A stretch of DNA of 35,370 nucleotides from JBFYKJ01 sp041306005 (lineage in GTDB: Archaea; Altiarchaeota; Altiarchaeia; JAFGQM01). Below are positions 7,477 through 14,929 of this stretch, one piece after another (the first letter of the stretch is position 1; every line of letters starts with the position of its first letter). Location of the stretch: the NCBI GenBank assembly GCA_041306005.1, contig JBFYKJ010000089.1, positions 1 to 35,370 on the forward strand, given 5' to 3'. Made by a program: the position numbers and the translations under genes. The notes beneath the pieces are model-generated. The model saw only the letters and a list, made by a program, of their open reading frames with translations, was not told the origin of the DNA and ran no database searches.

Positions 7477-8991
7477 ATGACAAAGACCTACGCCGAGATC
7501 AATGCGAAGATAAAGAAGGGTGATGCGGTCGTCATCACGGCAGAGGAGATGATAGGCTACGTCGAGAAGCACGGGGCGAAGAAGGCTGCGGAGGACGTAG
7601 ACGTTGTCACGACCGGCACCTTCGGGGCCATGTGTTCCTCGGGCGCGTTCCTCAACTTCGGCCACTCCGAGCCGCCGATAAAGATGGAGAAGGTTTGGCT
7701 GAACGACGTGGAGGCCTATACGGGCATCGCAGCTGTCGACGCCTACATAGGCGCGACCCAGCTTAGCGAGACAGAGGGCTTTGAGTACGGCGGCGGGCAT
7801 GTGATAGAGGATTTGGTGAAAGGCAAAGAGGTGGAGCTTAGGGCAACATCCTACGGGACTGACTGTTACCCAAGGAAGAAGATAGAGACTGATATAACGC
7901 TCAACGACATCAACCAGGCATGGCTGCTAAACCCAAGGAACGCATACCAGAACTACGCGGCCGCGACGAACTCCTCCGACAAGACGCTTTACACCTACAT
8001 GGGCAAGCTGCTGCCGAATTACGGCAACGTGACATACACCACGGCGTCGCAGTTATCGCCGCTGATAAACGACCCCTACTTTGAGACAATAGGCTTTGGC
8101 ACAAGGATATTCCTGGCCGGGGCGAAGGGGTATGTAATAGGCGAGGGGACACAACACAACAGCGAGCCTGCAAGGAAGAACGGCGTCCCGATAGGGGGCG
8201 CGGGCACGCTTTCGGTAAAGTGCGATTTGAAGAACTGCAATCCTAAGTACCTCAAGGGCGCCGTGTACGAAAAATACGGCGTCAGCCTCTTTGTCGGGAT
8301 AGGGGTCCCCATACCGATACTGAACGAGGACATCGCCAAGCGGACCGCGATAAGCGACGAGCAGATATTCACCAGGGTCTTTGACTATTCAGTCCCGTCA
8401 AGATCCCGGCCGTCGGTGAGGGAGGTCAGCTATGCGGAGCTGCGGTCTGGAAAAATCGACCTGAACGGCAGGGATGTGAGGACGTCGCCACTTTCGCCGC
8501 TTAAGACTGCAAGGGAGATAGCGGACATCCTCAAGAAGCAGATAAGCAAGGGCGACTTCACGCTGACGGAGCCATTAGAAAAACTCCCGAAATCCGTCTT
8601 CAAGCCGCTGAAGCACGACGTTTATTATGTCAAGGACGCGATGAGAAAGGCTGTGACAACGGGCCACGACGCGAGCATAGAAGAAGTGTCCAAGCTGATA
8701 ATAAACAGGGGCGTGAACCACGTGCCCATAGTCAAGGACGGGAAACTGGACGGCATAGTCACGTCCTGGGACATCGCCCGGGCGGTGGCCGAAGGGAGGA
8801 AAAAATTGGCCGAAGTGGCCACTAAGACTGTAATAACCGCCCAGCCGAACGAGACGGTGGGGCTAGTAGCCGAACGGCTGGCAAAGAAGGGCATATCCGC
8901 GCTGCCTGTGGTGGACAGCGCGGGGGCCGTGCTTGGGATAATAACCGCCGAGGACATATCAAAGCTCGTCGGCAAGGGGGGTGCGCTATGA
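7477..8991 (+). CDS. COG1900/DUF39 homocysteine biosynthesis protein with C-terminal CBS pair
   Basis: Family members (MA1821 in Methanosarcina) take part in making homocysteine from aspartate semialdehyde and sulfide. Residues 1 to about 370 are the DUF39 domain, with TTGTFGAMCSSGAFLNFGH near 45-63, a TDCYPRKK motif at 128-135 and glycine-rich stretches (PIGGAGTLSVKC). Cys53 and Cys130 are candidates for the family's reactive cysteines. Residues about 380-500 are two CBS domains (DAMRKAVTTGHDASIEE and ATKTVITAQPNETVG), probably an adenosyl-ligand sensor. Its TGA overlaps the ATG of the ferredoxin gene by 4 bases. Family and context are strong; the biochemical role rests on homologues. Confidence 0.92.
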   Translation: MTKTYAEINAKIKKGDAVVITAEEMIGYVEKHGAKKAAEDVDVVTTGTFGAMCSSGAFLNFGHSEPPIKMEKVWLNDVEAYTGIAAVDAYIGATQLSETEGFEYGGGHVIEDLVKGKEVELRATSYGTDCYPRKKIETDITLNDINQAWLLNPRNAYQNYAAATNSSDKTLYTYMGKLLPNYGNVTYTTASQLSPLINDPYFETIGFGTRIFLAGAKGYVIGEGTQHNSEPARKNGVPIGGAGTLSVKCDLKNCNPKYLKGAVYEKYGVSLFVGIGVPIPILNEDIAKRTAISDEQIFTRVFDYSVPSRSRPSVREVSYAELRSGKIDLNGRDVRTSPLSPLKTAREIADILKKQISKGDFTLTEPLEKLPKSVFKPLKHDVYYVKDAMRKAVTTGHDASIEEVSKLIINRGVNHVPIVKDGKLDGIVTSWDIARAVAEGRKKLAEVATKTVITAQPNETVGLVAERLAKKGISALPVVDSAGAVLGIITAEDISKLVGKGGAL

Positions 8992-9374
8992 CAAAGAAAT
9001 ACCAGATAAGGTTCGGGGAGGGGCAGGTCGGTCAGCCGATACTGGCGGAATGCATACTCAAGACAAAGGCGAAAATCAACATACTGCGCGCCGACGCCGA
9101 CGGCAACATGCTGATAACGATACCCAGGGAAGACGAGAAAGAGGTGCTCAAGTTCCTGAGGGACAACGGCCTTGCGCCCGTCGAGCAGAAGGACGCCGTA
9201 ATCTTCGACGCCGACAAGTGCGTCAGCTGCGGCGCGTGCATCTCGCTTTGCCCGACAAAGGCCTACAGCTTTGACAAGGACAAAAAGCTCGTCTATGACG
9301 AGAGCAAGTGCGTTCTTTGCGGGATATGCGTAGACGCGTGCCCGAGAAGGGCGCTTAGCAAGCCGAAGTTCTGA
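8988..9374 (+). CDS. NIL-domain plus 2[4Fe-4S] ferredoxin (homocysteine biosynthesis partner)
   Basis: 128 residues. The first 70 form a NIL domain (RFGEGQVGQPILAECILKTKAKINIL), a small ligand-binding fold first described beside methionine transporters. Residues 78-88 (CVSCGACISLC) and 108-118 (CVLCGICVDAC) each bind a [4Fe-4S] cluster. This matches MA1822, the partner of MA1821, thought to deliver electrons for the sulfur-transfer step. Start and stop overlap the previous gene as ATGA, so translation is probably coupled. Confidence 0.93.
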   Translation: MTKKYQIRFGEGQVGQPILAECILKTKAKINILRADADGNMLITIPREDEKEVLKFLRDNGLAPVEQKDAVIFDADKCVSCGACISLCPTKAYSFDKDKKLVYDESKCVLCGICVDACPRRALSKPKF

Positions 9375-9417
9375 GGGCTGTTGCACCTCTCGCAGCTGCC
9401 GGATCCTTATTTCTGCC

Positions 9418-10113
9418 ATGGAAAAAGACTTCGCCTACAAGGACACCATACTGAAGGTCAAATGCGACAGGGATATCAGTGAGTTTATCAAAAAGTTCAT
9501 AGTCGAGAAGCGGCAGGAAGTGGATAGTTATATCGCTCGGGATGCGAATTTCAAGATCTCGTTTGACCCGGTGACAGTCAGAAAAGACGCCCCAAAGATA
9601 GCGAAGGACATGGCCGATGCCGCAAAACTTGCAGGCGTCGGCCCGATGGCTGCAGTGGCTGGGGCCGTGTCGGAACACCTTGTGGAAGCCGCGAAGGGGA
9701 AGGGTGTGAAGTGGATTATCGCCGAGAACGGCGGTGACATAAGCTTGTATGGGGACCGCGAGTTCACGATTTCTATCTACGCCGGCAAGTCGCCGCTGTC
9801 GGGAAAGATAGGTTTCTCCTTAAACCCGGCTAAGCTGGCTCCGGTTACAAAGACTTATGGGGTCTGCACCTCTTCAGCCTCGGTCGGCCCCTCGATAAGC
9901 CTCGGGAAATCGGATGCCGTGGCCGTCTTCGCCAAAAGCGCCGCCGTTGCGGACGCGTTCGCGACAGCGATTGGGAACAATGTGGAGGAAATCGAGGACG
10001 GCCTTAATTTCGCGAAGGGCTTCATCGGCAAGGCGATAGACGGCGTGGTGATAATCAAAGGCGATAGGATAGGCACTGTCGGCAGGGTGCCTAAGATAGT
10101 TAAGCTTACGTAA
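9418..10113 (+). CDS. UPF0280 (COG2122) ApbE-like protein, sulfide assimilation
   Basis: 231 residues of the UPF0280 family, with the signatures VGPMAAVAGAVSEHL (residues about 73-87), AENGGDISL (about 100-108) and YGVCTSSASVGPSISLGKSD (about 146-165). The fold is related to flavin transferase ApbE. The Methanosarcina homologue MA1715 improves sulfide assimilation into homocysteine and cysteine. Here it lies 43 bp after the ferredoxin, giving all three genes in one presumed transcript. The flavinylation-related function is inference; the family call is firm. Confidence 0.92.
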   Translation: MEKDFAYKDTILKVKCDRDISEFIKKFIVEKRQEVDSYIARDANFKISFDPVTVRKDAPKIAKDMADAAKLAGVGPMAAVAGAVSEHLVEAAKGKGVKWIIAENGGDISLYGDREFTISIYAGKSPLSGKIGFSLNPAKLAPVTKTYGVCTSSASVGPSISLGKSDAVAVFAKSAAVADAFATAIGNNVEEIEDGLNFAKGFIGKAIDGVVIIKGDRIGTVGRVPKIVKLT

Positions 10114-10169
10114 GCTACACGAGTTTTTGACATCCCGGGTTGGATGTTATTCTTAGCCCGTTGGATACA

Positions 10170-10177
10170 TTTAAATA
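10170..10177 (+). promoter_or_regulatory. TATA box of the Kef-type antiporter gene
   Basis: TTTAAATA lies about 29-36 bases before the ATG at 10206, the right distance for a leaderless or very short-leader transcript. A second AT-rich string, TTATATAA, at 10189-10196 is too close to the ATG. Confidence 0.55.
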
Positions 10178-10205
10178 CTCCCTTCGATTTATATAACGAC
10201 CAACC

Positions 10206-12095
10206 ATGAAGAGGCATCTGGCGCTGTTAGCCCTACTGGCTGTGCTGCCCTTAGCCGCGGCGCAGGGCAGCGGTCCGGGCCAGGGGTCCAGCACTCTCTT
10301 TGACATAGGCCTTGTCATAGCAGCGGCCAGCATAGTCGCGTTCGTGGCCGCGGGCCTGAAGCAGCCGCTCATACCCGCCTACATAATCGCCGGCGTGATA
10401 ATCGGGCCTGTCGGGTCCCAGATGCTGTTCGGATCCAGCCTGGTTTCCGACCCGGGGTTCGTCAGGGCGCTATCGGAGCTCGGTATAACCTTCCTTTTGT
10501 TCACTGTCGGGGTCGAACTGGACCTTTCCCGGCTGAAGGACGTCGGCAAGACGGCGGTGACCGTCGGTGCCGCCCAGGTGGCGCTGACATTCGGCGCGGG
10601 GTTTGCGCTGTCCTCGGTCTTGGGCTTCGGAGCGCTCGAATCGGTTTATCTGGGTCTGGCGCTGGCGTTTAGCAGCACTATGGTGGTCATCAAGATAATA
10701 TCCGACACCGACGAGATAGAGACGCTTCACGGCAGGATAATGCTGGGCATACTGCTGATACAGGACGTTATCGCCATCGTGGCCATAGCCATGCTCTCGC
10801 AGCAGAATGGTGCCCTGGAACTTGGCATTATGGCTAATGCCGCCCTTAGGGCCCTGGGCCTGTTCTCACTGGCTCTGGTGATAGGCAGGTATGCCGCACC
10901 CAGGGCCTTGCGCTGGGTCTCAAAATCGCCGGAGCTCGTGCTCATGACTGCGCTCTCCTTCGCCCTGCTTTTCACCGCATCCAGCCTGATGCTAGGCCTA
11001 TCCGCGGAAGTAGGGGGGTTCCTTGGCGGGCTAAGCCTTGCGGTGTTCCCGTACAACCTGGAGGTATCAAGCCGCGTGAAGCCGCTGAGGGACTTTTTTG
11101 CAATACTGTTTTTCGTGTCTTTGGGTATGCAGTTCTACCCGATGGGCGATGCCGCCTCGATGATGATACCTGTCGCTATTTTCTCGGCGGTGGTTGTTGT
11201 TCTGAAACCCGCGATAATAACCCTGCTCTGCCTGCTGACGGGCTACGAGCGCAGGACGGCATTCCTATCCGGTATAGGGCTGGGGCAAGTGTCCGAGTTC
11301 TCGCTGATACCGGTGATGGCCTTCGCAGTGGCAAACCCCGAGTCGCGGATACTCTCGGTCACGATAATAACCGCGATATTCACCATCGCCCTGACCCCTT
11401 ACATGATAAGATATGCCAACCGCCTTTTCATACCGTTTTCCGGATGGCTGGAAAAGGTCGAGAATACCGGCTTTGTCAAGAAGAAGCGCAAGCTTGAGCA
11501 ATTTGGGGCCAAAGCATTGAGCGGGCACGTGATTGTCTTCGGGGCCCACATAATGGGAATGGAAGTTGTCGGGACGCTCCAAAGGCTGAAACGGAGGTTT
11601 GTCGTCGTGGACCACAACCCGGAGGTCGTGAAGAAGCTCATGAACCGGGGGGTGGAATGCTTATACGGCGACCTGGAGGACGTCGAGGTGCTGGAACGGG
11701 TGGGCATCAGGAAGTGCAGGCTCGTGGTTTCCACGATCCCCAATGAGGAGGACAGCATGCTGCTCATTAAAACAGTCAAGGGGGCAAACCCAAACGCCCT
11801 TGTCTTTGTCACTGCAAAGACCATAGAGAACGCGATAAGCCTGTACCGGGAGGGGGCGGACTATGTGATACACATGAAGCTCCTTGGCGGGAAGGAAGCA
11901 AGCGAGAGGCTCGAAGCCGCCCTTGAGGGCGGGCCTGATTGGGTGCTAAAGAAGAAGCTCAAGGAGATAGAGTTCCTCGAGAGGAAGCGGCGCGACGAGC
12001 TCGTGGACCGCGTTGACAAGAAGCTCATAAAACAGCTAGACGAGCTAAAGGCGCAGGAGATAGTCGAGAAGAGCGAGGAACTGGGGGAGGAATAG
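10206..12095 (+). CDS. Kef/CPA2-type K+/H+ or Na+/H+ antiporter with TrkA-N domain
   Basis: 629 residues. Residues 1-20 look like a cleavable signal peptide (MKRHLALLALLAVLPLAAAQ). Residues about 35-415 are the multi-helix CPA2 exchanger domain (PLIPAYIIAGVIIGP, GITFLLFTVGVELDL). Residues about 438-560 are a TrkA-N Rossmann domain (GHVIVFGAHIMG, VVVDHNPEVV, YGDLEDVEVLERVGI). Residues about 575-629 form a charged helical tail. The nucleotide-binding loop reads GAHIMG rather than GxGxxG, so ligand preference may be altered. It is a single gene ending in a heptad-repeat spacer, convergent with the membrane HTH gene. Ion specificity cannot be read from sequence. Confidence 0.9.
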   Translation: MKRHLALLALLAVLPLAAAQGSGPGQGSSTLFDIGLVIAAASIVAFVAAGLKQPLIPAYIIAGVIIGPVGSQMLFGSSLVSDPGFVRALSELGITFLLFTVGVELDLSRLKDVGKTAVTVGAAQVALTFGAGFALSSVLGFGALESVYLGLALAFSSTMVVIKIISDTDEIETLHGRIMLGILLIQDVIAIVAIAMLSQQNGALELGIMANAALRALGLFSLALVIGRYAAPRALRWVSKSPELVLMTALSFALLFTASSLMLGLSAEVGGFLGGLSLAVFPYNLEVSSRVKPLRDFFAILFFVSLGMQFYPMGDAASMMIPVAIFSAVVVVLKPAIITLLCLLTGYERRTAFLSGIGLGQVSEFSLIPVMAFAVANPESRILSVTIITAIFTIALTPYMIRYANRLFIPFSGWLEKVENTGFVKKKRKLEQFGAKALSGHVIVFGAHIMGMEVVGTLQRLKRRFVVVDHNPEVVKKLMNRGVECLYGDLEDVEVLERVGIRKCRLVVSTIPNEEDSMLLIKTVKGANPNALVFVTAKTIENAISLYREGADYVIHMKLLGGKEASERLEAALEGGPDWVLKKKLKEIEFLERKRRDELVDRVDKKLIKQLDELKAQEIVEKSEELGEE

Positions 12096-12136
12096 GGTCT
12101 TCGGTTTTGGGTCTTGGATCCCGGTTTTGGGTCTGC
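12096..12136 (+). repeat. Heptameric intergenic repeat, locus 2
   Basis: It starts on the base after the antiporter stop: GGTCTTC, GGTTTTG, GGTCTTG, then GATCCC (one base short), GGTTTTG and GGTCTGC. Same RGTYYWS consensus as locus 1, again abutting a stop codon. Confidence 0.75.
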
Positions 12137-12144
12137 AAAAGACG

Positions 12145-12558
12145 TTACACTTTCAAAATAAGATAATTCGTGTTGCCCATGCTCTTCTTCTCAAGGACGC
12201 CCCTTGCCTCCAAACGGGCGACAATCCTTGATATCTTGACCTTGTTGAAGCCCGAAAGGACAACGAGATAGTTCTGCTCTATCTTGTTGTCGTTCTCAAG
12301 AAGGACCTTGACCACGGTTTTCTCGTCGTAAGGCAAGAGCTTCACTATCCGGTCAAGCTCGCTGACGGAGCGCTTTGTTTGGAGGAGGATGACTACGAAT
12401 GCGCCGACGACCATAGAAACTGCGGATATTATATAGACCTCTATAGGCAGCTGTTCCCCTGTGGAAGAGGAATACGTCCCGCTGATATAGGCAAAAAATA
12501 CCCCCAGTATGAATATCGCGGAGATGCCTATTATGAGCTTCTTCTCGGAGACTTCCAT
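12145..12558 (-). CDS. Membrane-anchored winged-helix protein (putative regulator)
   Basis: 137 residues from the ATG at 12558. Two membrane helices lie near residues 7-24 and 41-61. A cytoplasmic winged helix follows, with helix-turn-helix region VVLSGFNKVKISRIVARLEARGVL and a wing ending NTNYLILKV. The frame opens 20 codons upstream, but a TATA-like AAGCATATGCC centred 30 bases before 12558 argues for this start and a leaderless message. It is the last gene of the exporter neighbourhood and may sense or control it. That role is inference. Confidence 0.72.
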   Translation of the reverse strand: MEVSEKKLIIGISAIFILGVFFAYISGTYSSSTGEQLPIEVYIISAVSMVVGAFVVILLQTKRSVSELDRIVKLLPYDEKTVVKVLLENDNKIEQNYLVVLSGFNKVKISRIVARLEARGVLEKKSMGNTNYLILKV

Positions 12559-12582
12559 GTTGCCCTGCCGGTTTATCTTGAT

Positions 12583-12593
12583 GGCATATGCTT
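12583..12593 (-). promoter_or_regulatory. TATA-like box of the membrane winged-helix gene
   Basis: AAGCATATGCC on the minus strand is centred about 30 bases upstream of the ATG at 12558. It decides between the two possible starts of this gene. Confidence 0.4.
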
Positions 12594-12618
12594 TAGGTTG
12601 GCTTGATGCCAAACACAC

Positions 12619-12885
12619 CTAGCCTATGTCCTTCCGTATCCGCTCGTACTCGTCCTTTGTCAGCTCGCCGGCCGCGTACCTCTTGTTGAGTATGTCTATC
12701 GGCTTGTCGTTCTTGTTGAACGAGCCGCGCTTGTAGTGGTCGCGAAGTATCCACCACATAACGAGGAGAGCGAGCGCTATTATCGCTATCTGTATTATTA
12801 AAATCGCGTGCGGCCCGAACCATTGTTCGCCCCGCGGCGGGTGAAACGCCCGCTCAGTAAAATTTGTCACGTTGTATGGATCCAT
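12619..12885 (-). CDS. SHOCT-domain small membrane protein
   Basis: 88 residues: an extracytoplasmic N-terminus, one membrane helix (about residues 27-46, HAILIIQIAIIALALLVMWW), a basic linker, and a C-terminal SHOCT motif (IDILNKRYAAGELTKDEYERIRKDI). SHOCT is a short helical-hairpin domain thought to mediate oligomerisation. It lies between the ABC ATPase and the membrane winged-helix gene. A promoter-like TTATTTATCC lies about 52-61 bases upstream. No catalytic role is apparent. Confidence 0.85.
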   Translation of the reverse strand: MDPYNVTNFTERAFHPPRGEQWFGPHAILIIQIAIIALALLVMWWILRDHYKRGSFNKNDKPIDILNKRYAAGELTKDEYERIRKDIG

Positions 12886-12936
12886 TTTAGCTCTCTCGTC
12901 GTTTGTTTTCTTTGTTGTTTTGTTAGTGGTTAGGCG

Positions 12937-12946
12937 GATAAATAAG
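12937..12946 (-). promoter_or_regulatory. TATA-like box before the SHOCT gene
   Basis: TTATTTATCC on the minus strand lies in the 64-bp gap after the ABC ATPase stop. It suggests that the SHOCT gene can be transcribed separately from the exporter. Confidence 0.4.
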
Positions 12947-12949
12947 GCG

Positions 12950-13624
12950 CTATTTCAGTATCAACCCGTCCCTTAAGACCAGCATCCTGTCGGCCTGCTT
13001 TGCTATCTCCATCTCGTGCGTCACGAGGACGAGCGTCTTCCCCCCCTTGTTAAGCCGCTTAAGCAGGTCCATTATCATGTCACCGGTCTTCGTATCCAAG
13101 TTGCCGGTCGGCTCATCGGCGAGGATTATCTCCGGGTCGTTGGCCAGGGCCCGGGCTATTGCAACCCTCTGCTGCTGGCCGCCGGACAGTTCGGTCGGCA
13201 GGTTCCCCGCCTTGTCAAGCAGGCCTACCATGCCAAGCAGCTCCTTTGCCCGCTTGGACCTCTTCCCGGACGGCATGCCTGCAAACTCCATTGGCAGCTC
13301 TATGTTCTCCAGCGCAGTCATGCTTCGTATCAGGTTGAACTGCTGGAAGACAAATCCCAGCTTCTCCCTGCGAAGCTTTGCCTTGCCGAGCTCGTCAAGA
13401 CCTGCGATGTCGATGCCCTCGATCAATACCCTGCCCGCCGTAGGGGTGTCAAGGCAGCTTAGCTGGTTAAGGAGCGTGGACTTGCCGGACCCCGAATGCC
13501 CGGTTATGCTTATGAAATCCCCCTTTGCCACGGCAAAGCTGACGCCCTTGAGCGCCCGAAACTCGGTCTTGCGGCCCTTGTTGTAGGTCTTCACCAGCTC
13601 CTCGCACCGTATCTTGTCCATCAT
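12950..13624 (-). CDS. ABC transporter ATP-binding protein, MacB/LolD type
   Basis: Energises the adjacent permease. All motifs are intact in 224 residues: Walker A GHSGSGKST at 42-50, Q-loop FVFQQ near 91-95, signature LSGGQ at 146-150, Walker B IILADEP at 166-172 and switch His in LVTHEME near 200. The length and the NLD after Walker B are typical of the MacB/LolD/FtsE branch. The permease ends 27 bp upstream. Two start codons are adjacent (13624 and 13621). Confidence 0.94.
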   Translation of the reverse strand: MMDKIRCEELVKTYNKGRKTEFRALKGVSFAVAKGDFISITGHSGSGKSTLLNQLSCLDTPTAGRVLIEGIDIAGLDELGKAKLRREKLGFVFQQFNLIRSMTALENIELPMEFAGMPSGKRSKRAKELLGMVGLLDKAGNLPTELSGGQQQRVAIARALANDPEIILADEPTGNLDTKTGDMIMDLLKRLNKGGKTLVLVTHEMEIAKQADRMLVLRDGLILK

Positions 13625-13651
13625 TGGCTATGCGTCCTTGTATTCATGCCT

Positions 13652-14863
13652 TCATTCATACCTCAGCACCTCTATCGGGTCGAGCTTTGACGCTTTGAGG
13701 GCGGGGTATATCCCCGCCCCCACCCCAAGCGCCAAGGCAAAACCCAGACCCAAAAGGACAAGGTTGAACGTGAGTATGCCGCTGAAACCTATGAGCTCCG
13801 GCAGCGCAGAAACGCCCAGGTATGCGACGAAAAGCCCTGAGAAGCCGCCTATAAGGCTTAATATTATCGATTCCTGTATCACCTGCATGATTATCGTCCT
13901 TCGGGTGGCGCCTATTGCCTTCATTATCCCCATGTCCCGGCGCCGTTCCATGACGGACATTATCATCGTGTTCATTATGCCTATGCCGCCTACGAGGACC
14001 GCGACCGCGCCAATCCCTATCAGCGCCATCTGTATGCTGGAGAGCGAAGACTGTATCTGGCGCACCATCGAAAGGGGGGATGTCGCCCGGACGTCCTCGA
14101 CCTGGTCGTTTATCTTGGAGGTCAGGTTCTCGGCTATGTCAACGCTCGAAGCCCTGACCACGAGCGACTGTATCAGGTCGTCTTCCTCTATCTCCTGCAT
14201 CGTCGACAGGGGCACATAGGCGGCGCCGTCGACATCGCTCTCACCGGTCTCCTCGAGGATGCCGATGACGTCGAAATAGTAGCTCTCCGTGTCCGTATTG
14301 TTCTCTATCGCCTTCTGGTACTCTATCTCATCGCCGACGTTGAGGCCCTGGTTTGACGCAGTCGTGTATCCCAAAAGGACCGACTGGGCCCCGCTGTCGC
14401 TCTCGTCAAGCTTCCTGCCCTGGGTGGCCAGTATGTCCTCCCCGACAAGCGAGTCCAGGTCTGCCGGGTCTATGCCCGTGAACTCAAGCGACATGAACCT
14501 GCTGGCCCCCATCCCCGGCATCATCATCGCGCCCATGCCCGGGCCTCCAAAGCCGCCGAACTCCCTGCCGCGTATCCTGCGCGTGATCTCATACCGGGCA
14601 GTGGGCACCGCGCTAACCACCCCTGGGATGCTCTCTATCGTCTCAATCGCGTCCGAGGGTATGCCTATGGCGTCATCCGTAGCCGACACCCGTATTATCG
14701 CCGCCGCCTGGCTGAACTGCTGCTGCACCTGCGCGCTCAGGCCTTCGCTTATGGACGCCAGGGAAAGCACCAGGGCTATGCCGACTGCTATTCCCAGGAT
14801 AGTCAAAATGCTCCTGGACTTGTGCCTGCGTATGTCCCGTATCGCTCTCCTGGTATTGGCCAT
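13652..14863 (-). CDS. ABC transporter permease, MacB/FtsX family
   Basis: 403 residues in the MacB arrangement: one N-terminal membrane helix (about 18-38, SILTILGIAVGIALVLSLAS), a large extracytoplasmic domain, and three C-terminal helices starting near residue 275, with VMERRRDMGIMKAIGAT between the first two. The C-terminus PALKASKLDPIEVLRYE is a family hallmark. MacB-type systems move peptides, lipids or lipoproteins or act mechanically; the substrate is unknown. An unusual Gly/Met-rich loop (about residues 99-119) interrupts the extracytoplasmic domain. Transcribed between the exported protein gene and the ATPase. Confidence 0.93.
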   Translation of the reverse strand: MANTRRAIRDIRRHKSRSILTILGIAVGIALVLSLASISEGLSAQVQQQFSQAAAIIRVSATDDAIGIPSDAIETIESIPGVVSAVPTARYEITRRIRGREFGGFGGPGMGAMMMPGMGASRFMSLEFTGIDPADLDSLVGEDILATQGRKLDESDSGAQSVLLGYTTASNQGLNVGDEIEYQKAIENNTDTESYYFDVIGILEETGESDVDGAAYVPLSTMQEIEEDDLIQSLVVRASSVDIAENLTSKINDQVEDVRATSPLSMVRQIQSSLSSIQMALIGIGAVAVLVGGIGIMNTMIMSVMERRRDMGIMKAIGATRRTIIMQVIQESIILSLIGGFSGLFVAYLGVSALPELIGFSGILTFNLVLLGLGFALALGVGAGIYPALKASKLDPIEVLRYE

Positions 14864-14929
14864 TCCCTAAGTTCTGCGGCTTAGTCTACAACACACCATA
14901 GCTAAGAGGTCCTTTCACAAAGCGGGCCC

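Noticed and set aside
10206..10268. Later start for the antiporter without signal peptide
   Set aside because: The ATG at 10206 is at the right distance from TTTAAATA, and no ATG precedes the first membrane helix otherwise.
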